From assembly GCA_023375675.1 (NCBI GenBank), contig JALQBC010000005.1, positions 434,001-498,000 of the forward strand: a stretch of DNA of 64,000 nucleotides, given 5' to 3'. The first letter of the stretch is position 1, and each line of letters begins with the position of its first letter. This stretch comes from Cytospora piceicola. Lineage: Eukaryota; Ascomycota; Sordariomycetes; Diaporthales; Cytosporaceae. A program made the position numbers and the translations under genes. The notes below the pieces were generated by a model, which worked only from the letters and a program-made list of their open reading frames with translations, did not search any database and was not told the origin of the DNA. This document shows, piece after piece, positions 11,609 to 21,965 of the stretch.

Positions 11609-12625
11609 TTACAGGGTAATGACCAACTTCTGGGCCGACGCCGCACCTGACTTAAGTTTATCCAGCGCTCCCTGAATGGATCCGAGGCCATCACCCGCGA
11701 CGACCGGCCTGGGTTGTAGCTGGTACTGACCATTCGCAAGCGCCTTGGGCAGAAATTCATCGAAGATGACCGTTGCGACCTCAGTCTCCCTGATCGTAGT
11801 GGCATTCAAGCCCCTGGCCGTGACCCCCTCAGGTACATTCGCCGGCACAGGCCCAGCTACGGCCACAAACTTGTTCCCCTGGACCTGGCTCACGATCTCG
11901 ACGATGGTCTCCGCCGCTCCGCCGTGAATCGCCAGCGCGCCAGCGCTCTTCTTCCCCTTGAACGCCGCAACAATGTCCTGGACGATAGTTGGGCTCTTGT
12001 AGTCGAACACGCGCGCCGCACCCAGGGACTTGACGTAGTCGAAGTTCTTGGGAGACGCTGTAGTGAAGACCTCGTAGCCCGACGCGACTGCCAGCTGCAG
12101 TGCATTGGTGCCCACGCTGGAGGCGCCGGCCCAGATGAGCAGCGTCTGGCCCGTGGGCTTGGCCTCCAGGGTTGGATGCTGCAAGTCGAGCAAATCCTTC
12201 TGGTATAGTCCCACAGCAGCGGTGCTGATACCCAGGGGAAGCACGGCGACATCGACGAGGGACAGTTCTTCAGGGATCGCCGTAGCAACATGTGACTGCA
12301 ACGGGACGTACCACTGGAAGGCGCCCTGGCCGCCGAAGCAGCTGGCGAGACCCACGACGCGGTCGCCGGCCTTGAACTTGGTGACCTTGATGCCGACATC
12401 GACGACTGTGCCTGCAGCGTCGGTACCGCCAATGTAGGGGTAGGGGAGCCAAGAGAAGAGATCGTTGCCAAAGGCCTGTATCATCCAGTCCATGGGATTA
12501 AGGGCAATGACACCCACTTTGAGGATGACCTCGTCGTCTCCCGGAGTTGGGTAAGGGCTTGACTCGACGACGAGGGGGTGGTCCTTAGCGGCCTTGAGCC
12601 AGGCGGCTTCGTTGGAGAACGCCAT
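11609..12625 (-). CDS. Zinc-less medium-chain dehydrogenase/enoyl reductase, CipB-like
   Basis: A single uninterrupted frame of 338 codons starting with ATG at 12625. It has the GroES-like N-terminal half (ALNPMDW near residue 45, GGTDAAGTV near 67) and a Rossmann C-terminal half with the cofactor loop GASSVGTNA near residue 167. Cysteine ligands for catalytic or structural zinc are absent, as in the zinc-binding-dehydrogenase-like proteins named CipB and in PKS trans-acting enoyl reductases such as LovC. It would reduce a double bond or carbonyl with NADPH. Full length and no lesion, in contrast to the genes on both sides. It could have served the HR-PKS as a trans-ER, but CipB-type enzymes are also common outside clusters, so that role is only a suggestion. 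Confidence 0.88.
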   Translation of the reverse strand: MAFSNEAAWLKAAKDHPLVVESSPYPTPGDDEVILKVGVIALNPMDWMIQAFGNDLFSWLPYPYIGGTDAAGTVVDVGIKVTKFKAGDRVVGLASCFGGQGAFQWYVPLQSHVATAIPEELSLVDVAVLPLGISTAAVGLYQKDLLDLQHPTLEAKPTGQTLLIWAGASSVGTNALQLAVASGYEVFTTASPKNFDYVKSLGAARVFDYKSPTIVQDIVAAFKGKKSAGALAIHGGAAETIVEIVSQVQGNKFVAVAGPVPANVPEGVTARGLNATTIRETEVATVIFDEFLPKALANGQYQLQPRPVVAGDGLGSIQGALDKLKSGAASAQKLVITL

Positions 12626-13309
12626 GGTGGGTGTGCCTGGCGATGGTGAGGATATCTTCGGACTTTCTTCAGATTTTGCTGGTGCGGGAGAAAGTAAGAA
12701 AGAAGACGAATACGACGAAGGAGGGATGGAATCCTCACTTCGATAAATTTGGGGTCATCTTAAATCACATCAGCAGGGACACCAAGTACGATGTTCTTTG
12801 TTCTCTTTGTAACACAAGAGAGGGTTAGACAGCCTGCCTTTCATGCAGAATTATCAGAATGTTTGAGAAGCTCGGGTTTCTATCTCCGACAAGAAACTCC
12901 AGCTCGCACTCTTTTGCAAAGTCCGAGTGCTGTTCCATCTCGGAGTTGTGGACCGATAGCTCCGTGACCCCTTAAGGATCACATCCGCCTGAAGTACCTC
13001 AATGTCCATCAGAATAATAACGAGTTTCCCCGGTTCTTGGGAGCAACGCATCGAGAAAAGGCCCAACTGCACCAGTGATCTCGAGCGACATGTGCGTATC
13101 GGACTCTTTGTAAGTTACCAATGCCGTCATGCCGGTAAGGAATCAATCACTTGGGTACTCACCTAACTATAAACTGATAGATAACTTGCATTGGTTTGCC
13201 CTGAGCTTATGGTACATGAACATTGAATGAAATCTAGGTAGCTCGCATACCCTGTCAGCCTGTTCGAGAACCCGAGACTCTCTTCTCGGTTGAAAATCAT
13301 CAGGACAAG
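12626..13309. promoter_or_regulatory. Divergent spacer between MDR reductase and MFS transporter
   Basis: A 684-base region between two divergently read genes, so it should hold both promoters. No conserved frame or clear binding site was recognised. Confidence 0.45.
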
Positions 13310-14510
13310 ATGGATTCGAGCGAAAGTTCACGTCTGCTTCCGAACGGACATCAAGAGGATGGAGACGAATATATATCATGGGACGGACCAGAAGATGTCG
13401 AAAACCCGACCAATTGGAGCGGCCGCAAGATCTTGAGCCATGTCATCATCGTATCTATGTTGACATTCTTAGTGTAAGTTCAACGCATTCAAGTTGATAA
13501 AATTTGAGATCCTTCCAGCCGGGCAACACTAAGCTCTAATATGTTCACCAGTCCCCTAAGGCGCGACCATGTTTGCGCCCGCCATTCAACAAGTGATGGA
13601 TGATTTCGACAACTCCAATCCCGCCCTGTCCTCGCTAGTCGTCTCCATCTACGTTCTCGGCTGGGCTCTGGGGCCTCTACTCTTCGGCCCATTGTCCGAA
13701 ATACATGGACGCCTTCCCGTCTATACCTACAGCAACGTCCTCTACGTGCTCGCAACGGTGGGCTGCGCCCTAGCACCCAATATCACCACTTTGATCCTAT
13801 GCCGCTTCATGGCCGGGACCCTAGGAGCAACACCGCTCACGCTGGGCGGGGGGACAATTGCGGACCTTGTACCTGTACAACACCGTGCCCTGGCCTTGTC
13901 GGCGTATATGTTCGGCCCCATCCTGGGCCCCTGCGTCGGGCCCCTCGCGGGCGGGTACATCAGCGACCGCTTCGGGTGGCGATCAATCTTCTGGGCCCTC
14001 TGCGCCCTGTATGCTGCCGTGGTGGCCGTCCAGGTGCTCGTGATGCGCGAGACGTATCACGCTGCCGTCCTCGCGCGCAAGACAAGGCGCCTGCGGCACA
14101 AGACGGGCAACTTCGCACTGCGCTCGAGACTGGATGATGAGCTCTCACACAAGCCCCTGCGTGTCCTTGGCCGGGCGGCCGCGCGCCCGGCCAAGGTGAC
14201 GCTGCTGTCGCCTGTCAACCTCGTACTGTCTCTCATCTCCGCCTACGTCAACGGCTTGGTGTTCCTGCTCCTCACCACCGTCCCGTTCATCTTCCAGACC
14301 GAGTACGGCTTCTCGGTGCAGGAGGTCGGCCGGGCGTTCATGGGATACGGGGTAGGGAATCTGGTCGGCCTGGCCGGTTTCACCACCCTTGCAGACCGGC
14401 TCGTCCGTAGGCGCACGGCCAAGGGCACGTTCCGTGTTGAGGACCGGCTGTTACCGGCCGTTGTCGCTGCGCCCCTTCTTACCGCGGGTCTGCTATGGTT
14501 TGGTTGGACC
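13310..14510 (+). pseudogene. Frameshifted and truncated MFS (DHA1-type) transporter
   Basis: The remnant of a drug:proton antiporter-type MFS exporter. Exon 1 is 13310-13473, ending in a typical GTAAGT donor; similarity resumes with MFAPAIQQV at 13569. Recognisable motifs are GPLSEIHGR (motif A variant), RFMAGTLGA, and GPILGPCVGP (antiporter motif C). At the start of exon 2 the codons just before MFAP contain a TAA (13557-13559). No combination of nearby GT and AG sites joins exon 1 to the rest in frame, so one extra base is likely. Similarity ends near 14510 after about eight or nine predicted membrane spans instead of twelve, where the sequence becomes PKS. If translation begins at 13569 a 326-codon frame remains, but it lacks the first and last spans. 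It probably exported the cluster product. Confidence 0.85.
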
Positions 14511-16828
14511 TCCATGACGATTTCTTCGTCGAGGGTGCCGAGACTATAGCCATGGATCCAAACCAGCGTCACATGCTCGAGGTGGTTTTCGAAGGACCCG
14601 AGGATCTGGGAATCCCGATGGGAGTCAATTGGTAACAGGTTGGTAAAATGCTACGTTGGATCCTACGCGGCAGACTATGGCGACATGGCAAATCGAAAAC
14701 CGGGGGAGAGCCTCATCCCCCCCCCCCCCCAAAAAGAACAGTAACTCGTTGGAAATTGTGAGGATTGTTCTGGCGAGCCAGATCCGTCACCTTTTCGTTT
14801 TCAACCTCAAGAGGGCCGAGCATCACACCCGACTCCACCTGCTCTGGCAGTCTCATTGACCTTGATATGGCATGTCGTTCTCTGCCGTTCTCTGCAGTCA
14901 GGTGCTATCGATACATCATACGGGTATTGTGGCCCCTTCGAACCTGTACATGAGTCCTGAGCATTTCACGATGCAGGAAGTGTTGGGGGGGGGGGGCACA
15001 TTCCCCAACGGCCCTGTGTCATACCTTTGACGCGGACGCTGGCGGATATCTAAGGGCTGAGGCCGTGTGCGCAATAATTGTCAAGTGGCTTTCAGATGCC
15101 ATTTGCGACCATGACCCGATACGGGCTGTTGTTCTCGACATATTATCCGACCGCAACGGAAGAACTGCGGGCATCGCCAGTCCCAAGGCTGACGCGCAGG
15201 CCCTCGCCATCCGAGCAGTCTATGTGAGTGCCGCAACCACGGATTGCTCTCAAGCCACCTACCTGGAGTGCCTTGAACGGGCACGACAGCCGGCGAAGTT
15301 AACGAGCTTCGCGGTGCTGCTGCTGTCTTTTCTGCAGTCCCCTGCCCTAACAAAGCACTTCTTGTTGGCTCTGCAAAGAGCAACATTGGGTACTCGGAGC
15401 CGGCAGCCGGAATATCTGGACTGCTAAATTCAGTCATGTCTCCTGAGGAAGGGTTTATTCCAGAAAATCCTACCTTTATGCCCTCCAGTACCCATAAGAG
15501 ATGATCGATACCTCAAGGTGTATGAATATGCTGACAGGTAGTGTTTAGTTGACTTTGTCGGTAGCAAGGTGAAAGTCCCTGACAACTTCATCCTACAGCC
15601 CGAGGACACTTCAAGAGCCAGTGTCAACTCGTTCGGCATCGAAGGCTCAAAGGCACTTGCCATGATTATAAAGGCCAGGGCCTTGGATTTGGTGCATCAG
15701 GTCTCTCCATGTCGCGACGTGCAAGACAAGTTTACGTTGGATGAGGACGAGGCTCCCGGCCTACCACTCTCGTTCTGTCTGCGAACGACGCTGTTTCTCT
15801 CGGATCCATGATCACGGCCCTGTGTAACCACCTGATCAATTCGCGAATTAAAGTTCACCTGGCCGATGTTGCATACACTCTTCCGGAGCGCCGCACACGC
15901 CTCTGGCACCGGGCATGCATCATAACTGGGACTACCGAGCTCGATGAGCAGGATTCCGGACTGGTCAAGAAAAGCCCAAAGACGCCCAGCATCGGTCTCG
16001 TCTTCACTGGCCGGGGTGCTCAGTGGCCACAGATGGGGAGAGATTTGGTGGAATACTTTCCCTGGACGCGGTCAATTCTAGAAGAGCCCGACCACGTACT
16101 TAAACCCAGCCCGATGCGCCAGAATGGTCCTTTGTTACCGAATTGACCGAGCCTCGTACCACGGGGTATGATCGTGGGCAGTAAAGGCCAGGCCAACTAT
16201 GGAGCAGCCAACACGTCCTTCGATGCCTTTGCGAGCTACCGATAGCCGCTGGGCCTGCGTGCTAACACGACTGATCTCGGCGTTATCGAGTTTTGTTGGT
16301 TACGTAGCCGAGGAGGGTGGTAGCGAATTCGATAAGCGAAGCTGAATATCTATCAATGAGACTATGCTTCGCAGGATATTATCTAATTCCATCATGCATC
16401 GAAAGGCAACCGTGCCACTCCTCGAGAACAGCAGCACTCAGTTGGTAACCGGAATCGCCTATCCACTCCCACGGGATGGCAGGCGAGCCTCGCTTCAGCT
16501 ACCTGTACAACAGCCATAGCGGTAGCACGGCGGGTGGCATAGACGAACGTGACAGTGGCGACCAAGCACTCCGCACCTTCGCAATAATGCATAAGACAGG
16601 TGCCGACTCACTGACTCTGGGGAGAGCGCGCGTCGAGGTGATTGATATCTGGATGCTCTTCCAAGATCTTGCGGCTTGAAAATGAGGTAGAGCCGGGGCA
16701 GACCGCTGATGGCATATGGGCGGCGTCGAGTTGACCACTCTGGACATGACCAATGCGAGCTCGCTTATCGCATTGTCGGAGAAACTGGTCTCGAAGCTGC
16801 CACAGCCTGGGAATGCGGGTGGATAGAC
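14511..16828 (+). pseudogene. Shredded highly reducing polyketide synthase relic
   Basis: Pieces of one HR-PKS appear in their normal order but in changing frames. They are: KS N-terminal part (AMDPNQRH near 14562, CYVGSYAADY near 14648); KS active-site region (STCSGSL near 14835); KS C-terminal half (CHTFDADAGGY near 15020, then EEGFIPENPT near 15445); the RASVNSFGIEG signature near 15615; and the start of the AT domain (GRGAQWPQMGRDL near 16010). Then there is a jump to the end of a KR domain (GSKGQANYGAAN near 16170), a KR-ACP linker (TGIAYPLPRDG near 16447), and the end of an ACP (ELTTLDMTNASS near 16726), with a stop near 16828. Most of AT and any DH, MT and ER are missing. Stops and frameshifts abound. 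Such a gene is normally about 7 kb; 2.3 kb remain. It is fused directly behind the MFS remnant. Confidence 0.88.
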
Positions 16829-17578
16829 TGATACAGACGAGGCTTGAATGAAATGATTGCGTACTTCTTGTCTGCGACCAGACGACTTCAGTTTCTTGTT
16901 TCCTGCGCTCCTCGTCAAGCGCTGTCATCCCTCTCTTTGCCGATAATACAAGCAACAACAGATTGCTATCCCCAGCTCCAATGGATTCAACGGCGACGGT
17001 GATGACGGGCGGGATTAAATCCACCCTAGGTGTGTTCCCTTCAGCATCCGGCCTGAGAGCCCCTAGCAATGCCTAACGCACGTGGCAGGCCTGCCATATG
17101 ATATGATAGGTCAATTGCATCTCAATTGAGCAGCAAAAGCTAAAAAAGGTAAATTGCAGTTGATATTGCCCTTTTTGCGGCTGACGTGGGGCGACAACCG
17201 AACGCCCAGACGCCATGGAAGAAAAGGTTGGAGGAGCGCGGCGTGGCTGCGTGGGCGGGCAGGGCAGTGAGGGGCGAGTGGAAGCTCTTAGCTAAATCCA
17301 TTGCAATGCGACCTCATCCTCCATCCTGGATTCCGCAACAATCCAATTCAGCCTCCATTTACCTCAGTGCTTTCTTTCTTCTTGTTTCTTTCTCTTCCGT
17401 GGATTTTGAGGATCTCGGAATATATCCAAGTACATACGCACAGTATCAACACCTACGCATCCTCATATCATCCATACTACGTCTCTGCCACTCTCCTCGC
17501 GTCACTGCAGCGCAGCCCACACGGTCCAGATTCACGAACACTCCCCGGACTCTCCTTTGAGAGCAGCATACTCTCAAG
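16829..17578. promoter_or_regulatory. VTC4 promoter region
   Basis: This 750-base spacer separates the dead cluster from the core gene VTC4. It contains a CACGTG palindrome at 17079-17084 and a pyrimidine-rich leader (17340-17400, TTTCTTTCTTCTTG-type) that is common upstream of strongly expressed fungal genes. No coding sequence was recognised. Confidence 0.5.
17079..17084. promoter_or_regulatory. CACGTG site, possible NUC-1/PHO4 binding site
   Basis: The palindromic hexamer CACGTG, followed by GC, lies 495 bases upstream of the VTC4 start. The bHLH regulators PHO4 (yeast) and NUC-1 (Neurospora) bind CACGTG, and VTC genes belong to the yeast PHO regulon. Use here is inferred from the motif and gene identity only, and one hexamer could occur by chance. 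Confidence 0.4.
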
Positions 17579-20052
17579 ATGCGCTTCGGCAAAACCCTGC
17601 AGACTTCCGTCTACGATGCGTGGAAGGACAAGTACCTCGACTACTCCAAGCTGAAGAGCCTGCTCCGCGAGAACGACCCCGATTACGATGACGAGTCGTG
17701 GACCGATGACGACGAGACCAAGTTCTCCGACGAGATCTTTAACGTCCAGCTGGAGAAAGTCGCCAGCTTCCACGAGGGAAAGTTCAAGGAGCTGAAGGAC
17801 CGCGTCGACGCCGCATTCGAGAAGCTGAAGGAGCTACCCTCGTCCGAGAACGGCGAGCCCCGGAGCGACACTGCGACCCAGCAGCTGAAGGAACTCGAGA
17901 CAGAGTTGGACGCAATCACGAACCAGGTCAACGAGCTGAAGAGGTACAGCAACTTCAATTATACCGGCTTCTTGAAGATTGTGAAGAAGCATGACCGCAA
18001 GAGGGGTCTGCGCTACAAGATTCGGCCGTTGATGATGAAGCAATTGTCCGATCGACCATTCAACTCGGAGCACGCGTATGCCCCGTTGGTTCATAGGCTC
18101 TCGCTGGCGTACTTCACTGTCAAGCAGCAATTGGAAGAAGGCGTGAGTGATGGGGTTCTAGCAGAGCTGCAGGGCGGCGTGCAAGAGACTCGGAACGGGG
18201 AGACATATTCGGCGCACAAGTGTAAGTGGAGAAGTCTACTATTCATCTGACTGCAAAGCCTTCTGCTAACCACTGTGACTCAGTTTGGGTACATCCCGAC
18301 AACCTTCTCGAGGTCAAGACCTTCATCCTGCGCCGTCTGCCCAACCTCGTCTACAGCGAGGTTTCAGCCAAGGAGGCAGACGGCCACGAAGATCCGAGCC
18401 TGACTTCCCTCTACTTCGACAACTCCAAGTTTGATCTGTACAAGAGGAAGGTTGGACGGGAGACGGAGGCGTCATCTCTACGACTGCGGTGGTACGGCTC
18501 GCTCAGTGCGACGCCTGAGCTCTTCCTTGACCAGAAGATTATCCACGAGGGTGGCAGCAGCGAGGAGCGCAAGTTCACCATCAAGGGCAAATATGTCAAG
18601 GCTTTCATTGATGGCGAGTACAAAATGGAGAAGACCATTTCGAAAATGGAAAGGCAAGGCCAGAGCGAGGAAGAGGTTGCCACTTTCAAGTCCACTATCG
18701 AGGGCATCCAGGGGTTCATTAAGGAGCGCAAGCTACAGCCGGTGATCCGGGCGAACTACAAGCGCACGGCTTTCCAGAAGCCGGCGGATGACCGAGTTCG
18801 CATTGCCATAGATACTGACTTGGCCTTCATTCGCGAGGATACATTGGACTCGAGGCGGCCATGCCGCGACCCCAACGAGTGGCACCGGCTCGACATTGAT
18901 AACAGGAACATAGGATACCCGTTCAAGGACATCAATCAGAGCGAAGTCTCTAGGTTCCCCTACGCCCTGTTGGAGATCAAGCTGAAGGAGGATGGTCGGC
19001 GCAAGAGGCCGGAATGGATCGAGGACTTGATGTCCTCGCATCTGGTCTATCCGGCAAACCGATTCTCCAAGTTCGTCCATGGCGTCGCAGCCCTCTTCGA
19101 CGACTACGTCAATACCCTACCATTCTGGCTGAGCGACCTGGATAAGGACATCCGCAAGGACCCTCAGGCCGCCTTCGAAGAGGAAGAGCAGAAGAAGGCC
19201 AGGCGCGCCGCCGACGAGCAGGTTGTGGGAAGTCTTCTCGGTAACAAGCCCCGCTCGTTCCAGCCATCCAAGAGCTCGCCTGTGAGCAAGTCATACCTGT
19301 CAGAGCGCATGGCTTCGGAGAATGCCGGCGTCAGGGTGTCGTCGGGCTCCACGGCTGTCGCTGGTCCCGCTGGCACGCCTCACGAGAACGGCGAGTCGGC
19401 GGAAGAGCAGCAAGAGGAACAGGACCGGCGGCAGCGGAGCTACGGCACGATCATGCCCAACTTCTCCATCCTCACCCGCTACGCCCGCCTGCGCAAGAAG
19501 GAGAACGTCCAGCTCCCCGAGGGCGTGGTGGAGCCCGAGACGTGGATCAAGAACGCGGGCCCGCTGAAGATCGAGCCCAAGGTGTGGCTGGCCAACGAGC
19601 GGACCTTCATGAAGTGGCAGCACATCTGCGTCCTCCTGGGCGGCCTGGCCGTGGCCCTGTACACGGCCGCCGGGAGCAACACGATCGCCCTGGCCATGGG
19701 CATCGTGTACGTCGCCATCGCGGCCTTCACGGGCGGCTGGGGCTGGCTCATGCACAGGCAGAGGCGCCAGATGATCGTGGACCGGAGCGGGCGGGACTTT
19801 GACAACATGGTCGGGCCCCTGGTGGTCGCCTTCGCGTTGATGGCGTCGCTGCTGTTGAACCTCGTGTTCCAGGTTAGTTTTCCCATTCCCCCGTTTCTCA
19901 ACACTACCCAGAGGTAGATCCATGCCTGCTAACTCGGCTTTTGCAACCAACAGTACCGGGCTGCCGTTCACCGGATGCACGCCGCGGACGTAATGGGCGG
20001 CCTGAATTCTACAATGGAACAGTCGGTTGCCGTGGACGAGCTTCTGCGCTGA
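17579..20052 (+). CDS. VTC4: Vacuolar transporter chaperone 4, polyphosphate polymerase
   Basis: VTC4 makes polyphosphate from ATP and moves it into the vacuole as part of the VTC complex. Three exons are inferred: 17579-18221, 18284-19872 and 19954-20052, giving 776 residues, close to family length. An N-terminal SPX domain (about residues 1-165) starts MRFGKTLQ and should bind inositol pyrophosphates. The tunnel-shaped catalytic domain (about 200-500) shows KFTIKGKY, the basic RANYKRTAF strand, LLEIKLK with its metal-binding Glu, and SKFVHG. The C-terminal VTC/DUF202 region has three hydrophobic helices (19610-19905 and exon 3). Both introns (62 and 81 nt) preserve frame. It is convergent with a Nudix inositol-pyrophosphate hydrolase 1.35 kb downstream, which would act on its activating ligand. 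Confidence 0.95.
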
Positions 20053-21406
20053 AGCGATGGGATTGGTGTTGGAGGAGCGGATCCTTAGCGTGTTGCATAT
20101 ATATGGAAGTGGATTGACTGTGTATCCCTTATGGCGGTTGGATATATGATGGTGGTCTGGTTTAGAAGGATAGGGCAGCGAAAATTGTATACCCTGAGGT
20201 TATGGTGCTATTTAGGTGTAATGGCCCATAATATGCTACGCTACATTTGTGTCCTACGACCTGTCTGCTCGATAGGTCTCCCGTCTCTGTGAGTGTGAAT
20301 AGACAATCATGAATTGACGGACTTATAGGGTGCGATCCGGACACTCAGGCCGCCCATGTCTGCTTGAACGCAATACATCTGTGCCAAGACAGTTTGCACT
20401 ACAAAAACCTGTTCATTGGGTACATGTTCACTGGTCACCTTACGATAGCTGGCTGGCACGGCAGCGTGGATCAAACATTTACAGATAGCGCGGTTGTCAT
20501 GCTTGGCAGATAGGAGGAAGCTGTTACCACATCAGATCATGTACATACACAATCAGCTATGTCTGGCAGTGAATCGCTGGCAGGACTCTCTCGAAATTTC
20601 TACTTCTGTGGGAAATACCGCGTTCTTTTATTAGTGGTTCTCTCGTGTATTTGGGATCTGCCCTTTGAAGTAACACAGCTTCATCATATGCTTGTTATGT
20701 GGATACCTAGGTAGGCCGAAAGTACCAGCCTCTGCATTCAGTGATACTTTGAAGACTGGTTCAACCATATCCAGGTTATAGCAACCAGTGGTTGGAAACA
20801 TCATTGTTACCATGTCCAATACTTGCAGATTCCATAGACCACCTAAAATATCCAGGTACACAAGCTTATGCTTATTTGGGTTGTAAAGACATCACTGCTC
20901 AACTTGAACCAGAAAGGCGTTGTTGTGTGTAATGGCATGCAGATAGATGCACTCGAGGAACAACCTCTCAACTCCAATTGCTGTTTTTTTTGTGCACACG
21001 ACCTCTCTGCTTTTGATATCCCGTCTATTAGTCCAGCCAAGAACTCCGAGTTTCTCTGTGACCTGCTCTCTCCAGTGCGCCGAAGGAAACCGAGGGTGGA
21101 AGCACATATCAGGCAGGGTAAACAAACCCCCGAGCCTCCAGAATGCGAATGCCAAAATACAAATGTGAACAGTCTTGCTTTGTTGTTTCCTCCTGGATCA
21201 CCCATCATTGGAGGTATAGCAGACTGATTCGAAGAGCTTTGCACAATGAGAGCCTAAGCAATCTAGCGTAGGACTTTTCGAAACAGATTAGGGGAGCGGA
21301 GAGTGCCAATGGGACAGCCAGTCAATTCTGGGCCCATGGAAGAGAAGTGTCGATGCTGAGAACAAGCTGTAGATGTCCTGCCAAGGCCATCGACGGATCG
21401 GTGAGG
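20053..21406. other. Intergenic between convergent VTC4 and Nudix genes
   Basis: A 1354-base 3'-to-3' spacer. Several short frames occur on both strands (for example around 20868-21227) but they overlap each other and show no recognisable family. It may contain long 3' untranslated regions; no further feature is supported. Confidence 0.4.
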
Positions 21407-21965
21407 TTACCGCTTGATGGTCGACCGGTCAAGAGCTTCCCGCAGCTCAGGTCGATCCTTGAGGGCGTCATTTGCCTCAGCGTAGGTCATCCACTTGCGC
21501 TCGCGCTTTTCAGCTTCCGGCCAGTCTCGCTCCTCCTTAACAACCTCAGCCTCATAGAAGCGATAGACAGATTTGGTTTTGGAGCCGTGCTTGAGAGGTC
21601 TCATCTCAATGATATCGCCCAAGTCGTAGTCGATGCGAATCAGGATCCCAGCCTCTTCCCAAGCCTCGCGCTCGGCAGCCTGCGTGCACTCCTCATCTGT
21701 CTCCCAGCCACCTTTTGGTAGGACCCATCCCTTCCTCTTTGACGACTGTATCATCATGACATATCTCTTGTCCTTGGTCAACGGAACGACCCCAGCAACC
21801 AGACGTTCGCCCTTAGAATTGTAACCTGTAGCAGATGGTTTTGTCAGTCCGCCGGTCGGGAGCGGAGAGGCTTCAGCATGTCATGAATGGGTTGCGGAAC
21901 TTACGTTGCTTGGCTCTTCCGGTCCTGGACTCCATGGATCGTCCGTTCGAGTCGCCTCCAGACAT
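21407..21965 (-). CDS. Nudix diphosphoinositol-polyphosphate phosphohydrolase (DDP1/Aps1-like)
   Basis: A 159-residue Nudix hydrolase in two exons, 21965-21905 and 21825-21407, with a 79-nt intron. The Nudix box runs from GGWETDEE to REAWEEAGI (G-x5-E-x7-REUxEExGU), preceded by WVLPKGG, which is typical of the DIPP/Aps1 subgroup. Family members cleave inositol pyrophosphates (PP-InsP5, 1,5-InsP8) and diadenosine polyphosphates, and yeast Ddp1 also cuts polyphosphate internally. The protein is short and probably cytosolic, with no signal or membrane segment. Its closeness to VTC4, whose SPX domain is switched on by inositol pyrophosphates, fits a shared phosphate-homeostasis role. The start ATG at 21965 was chosen because splicing then restores the Nudix frame. 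Confidence 0.92.
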
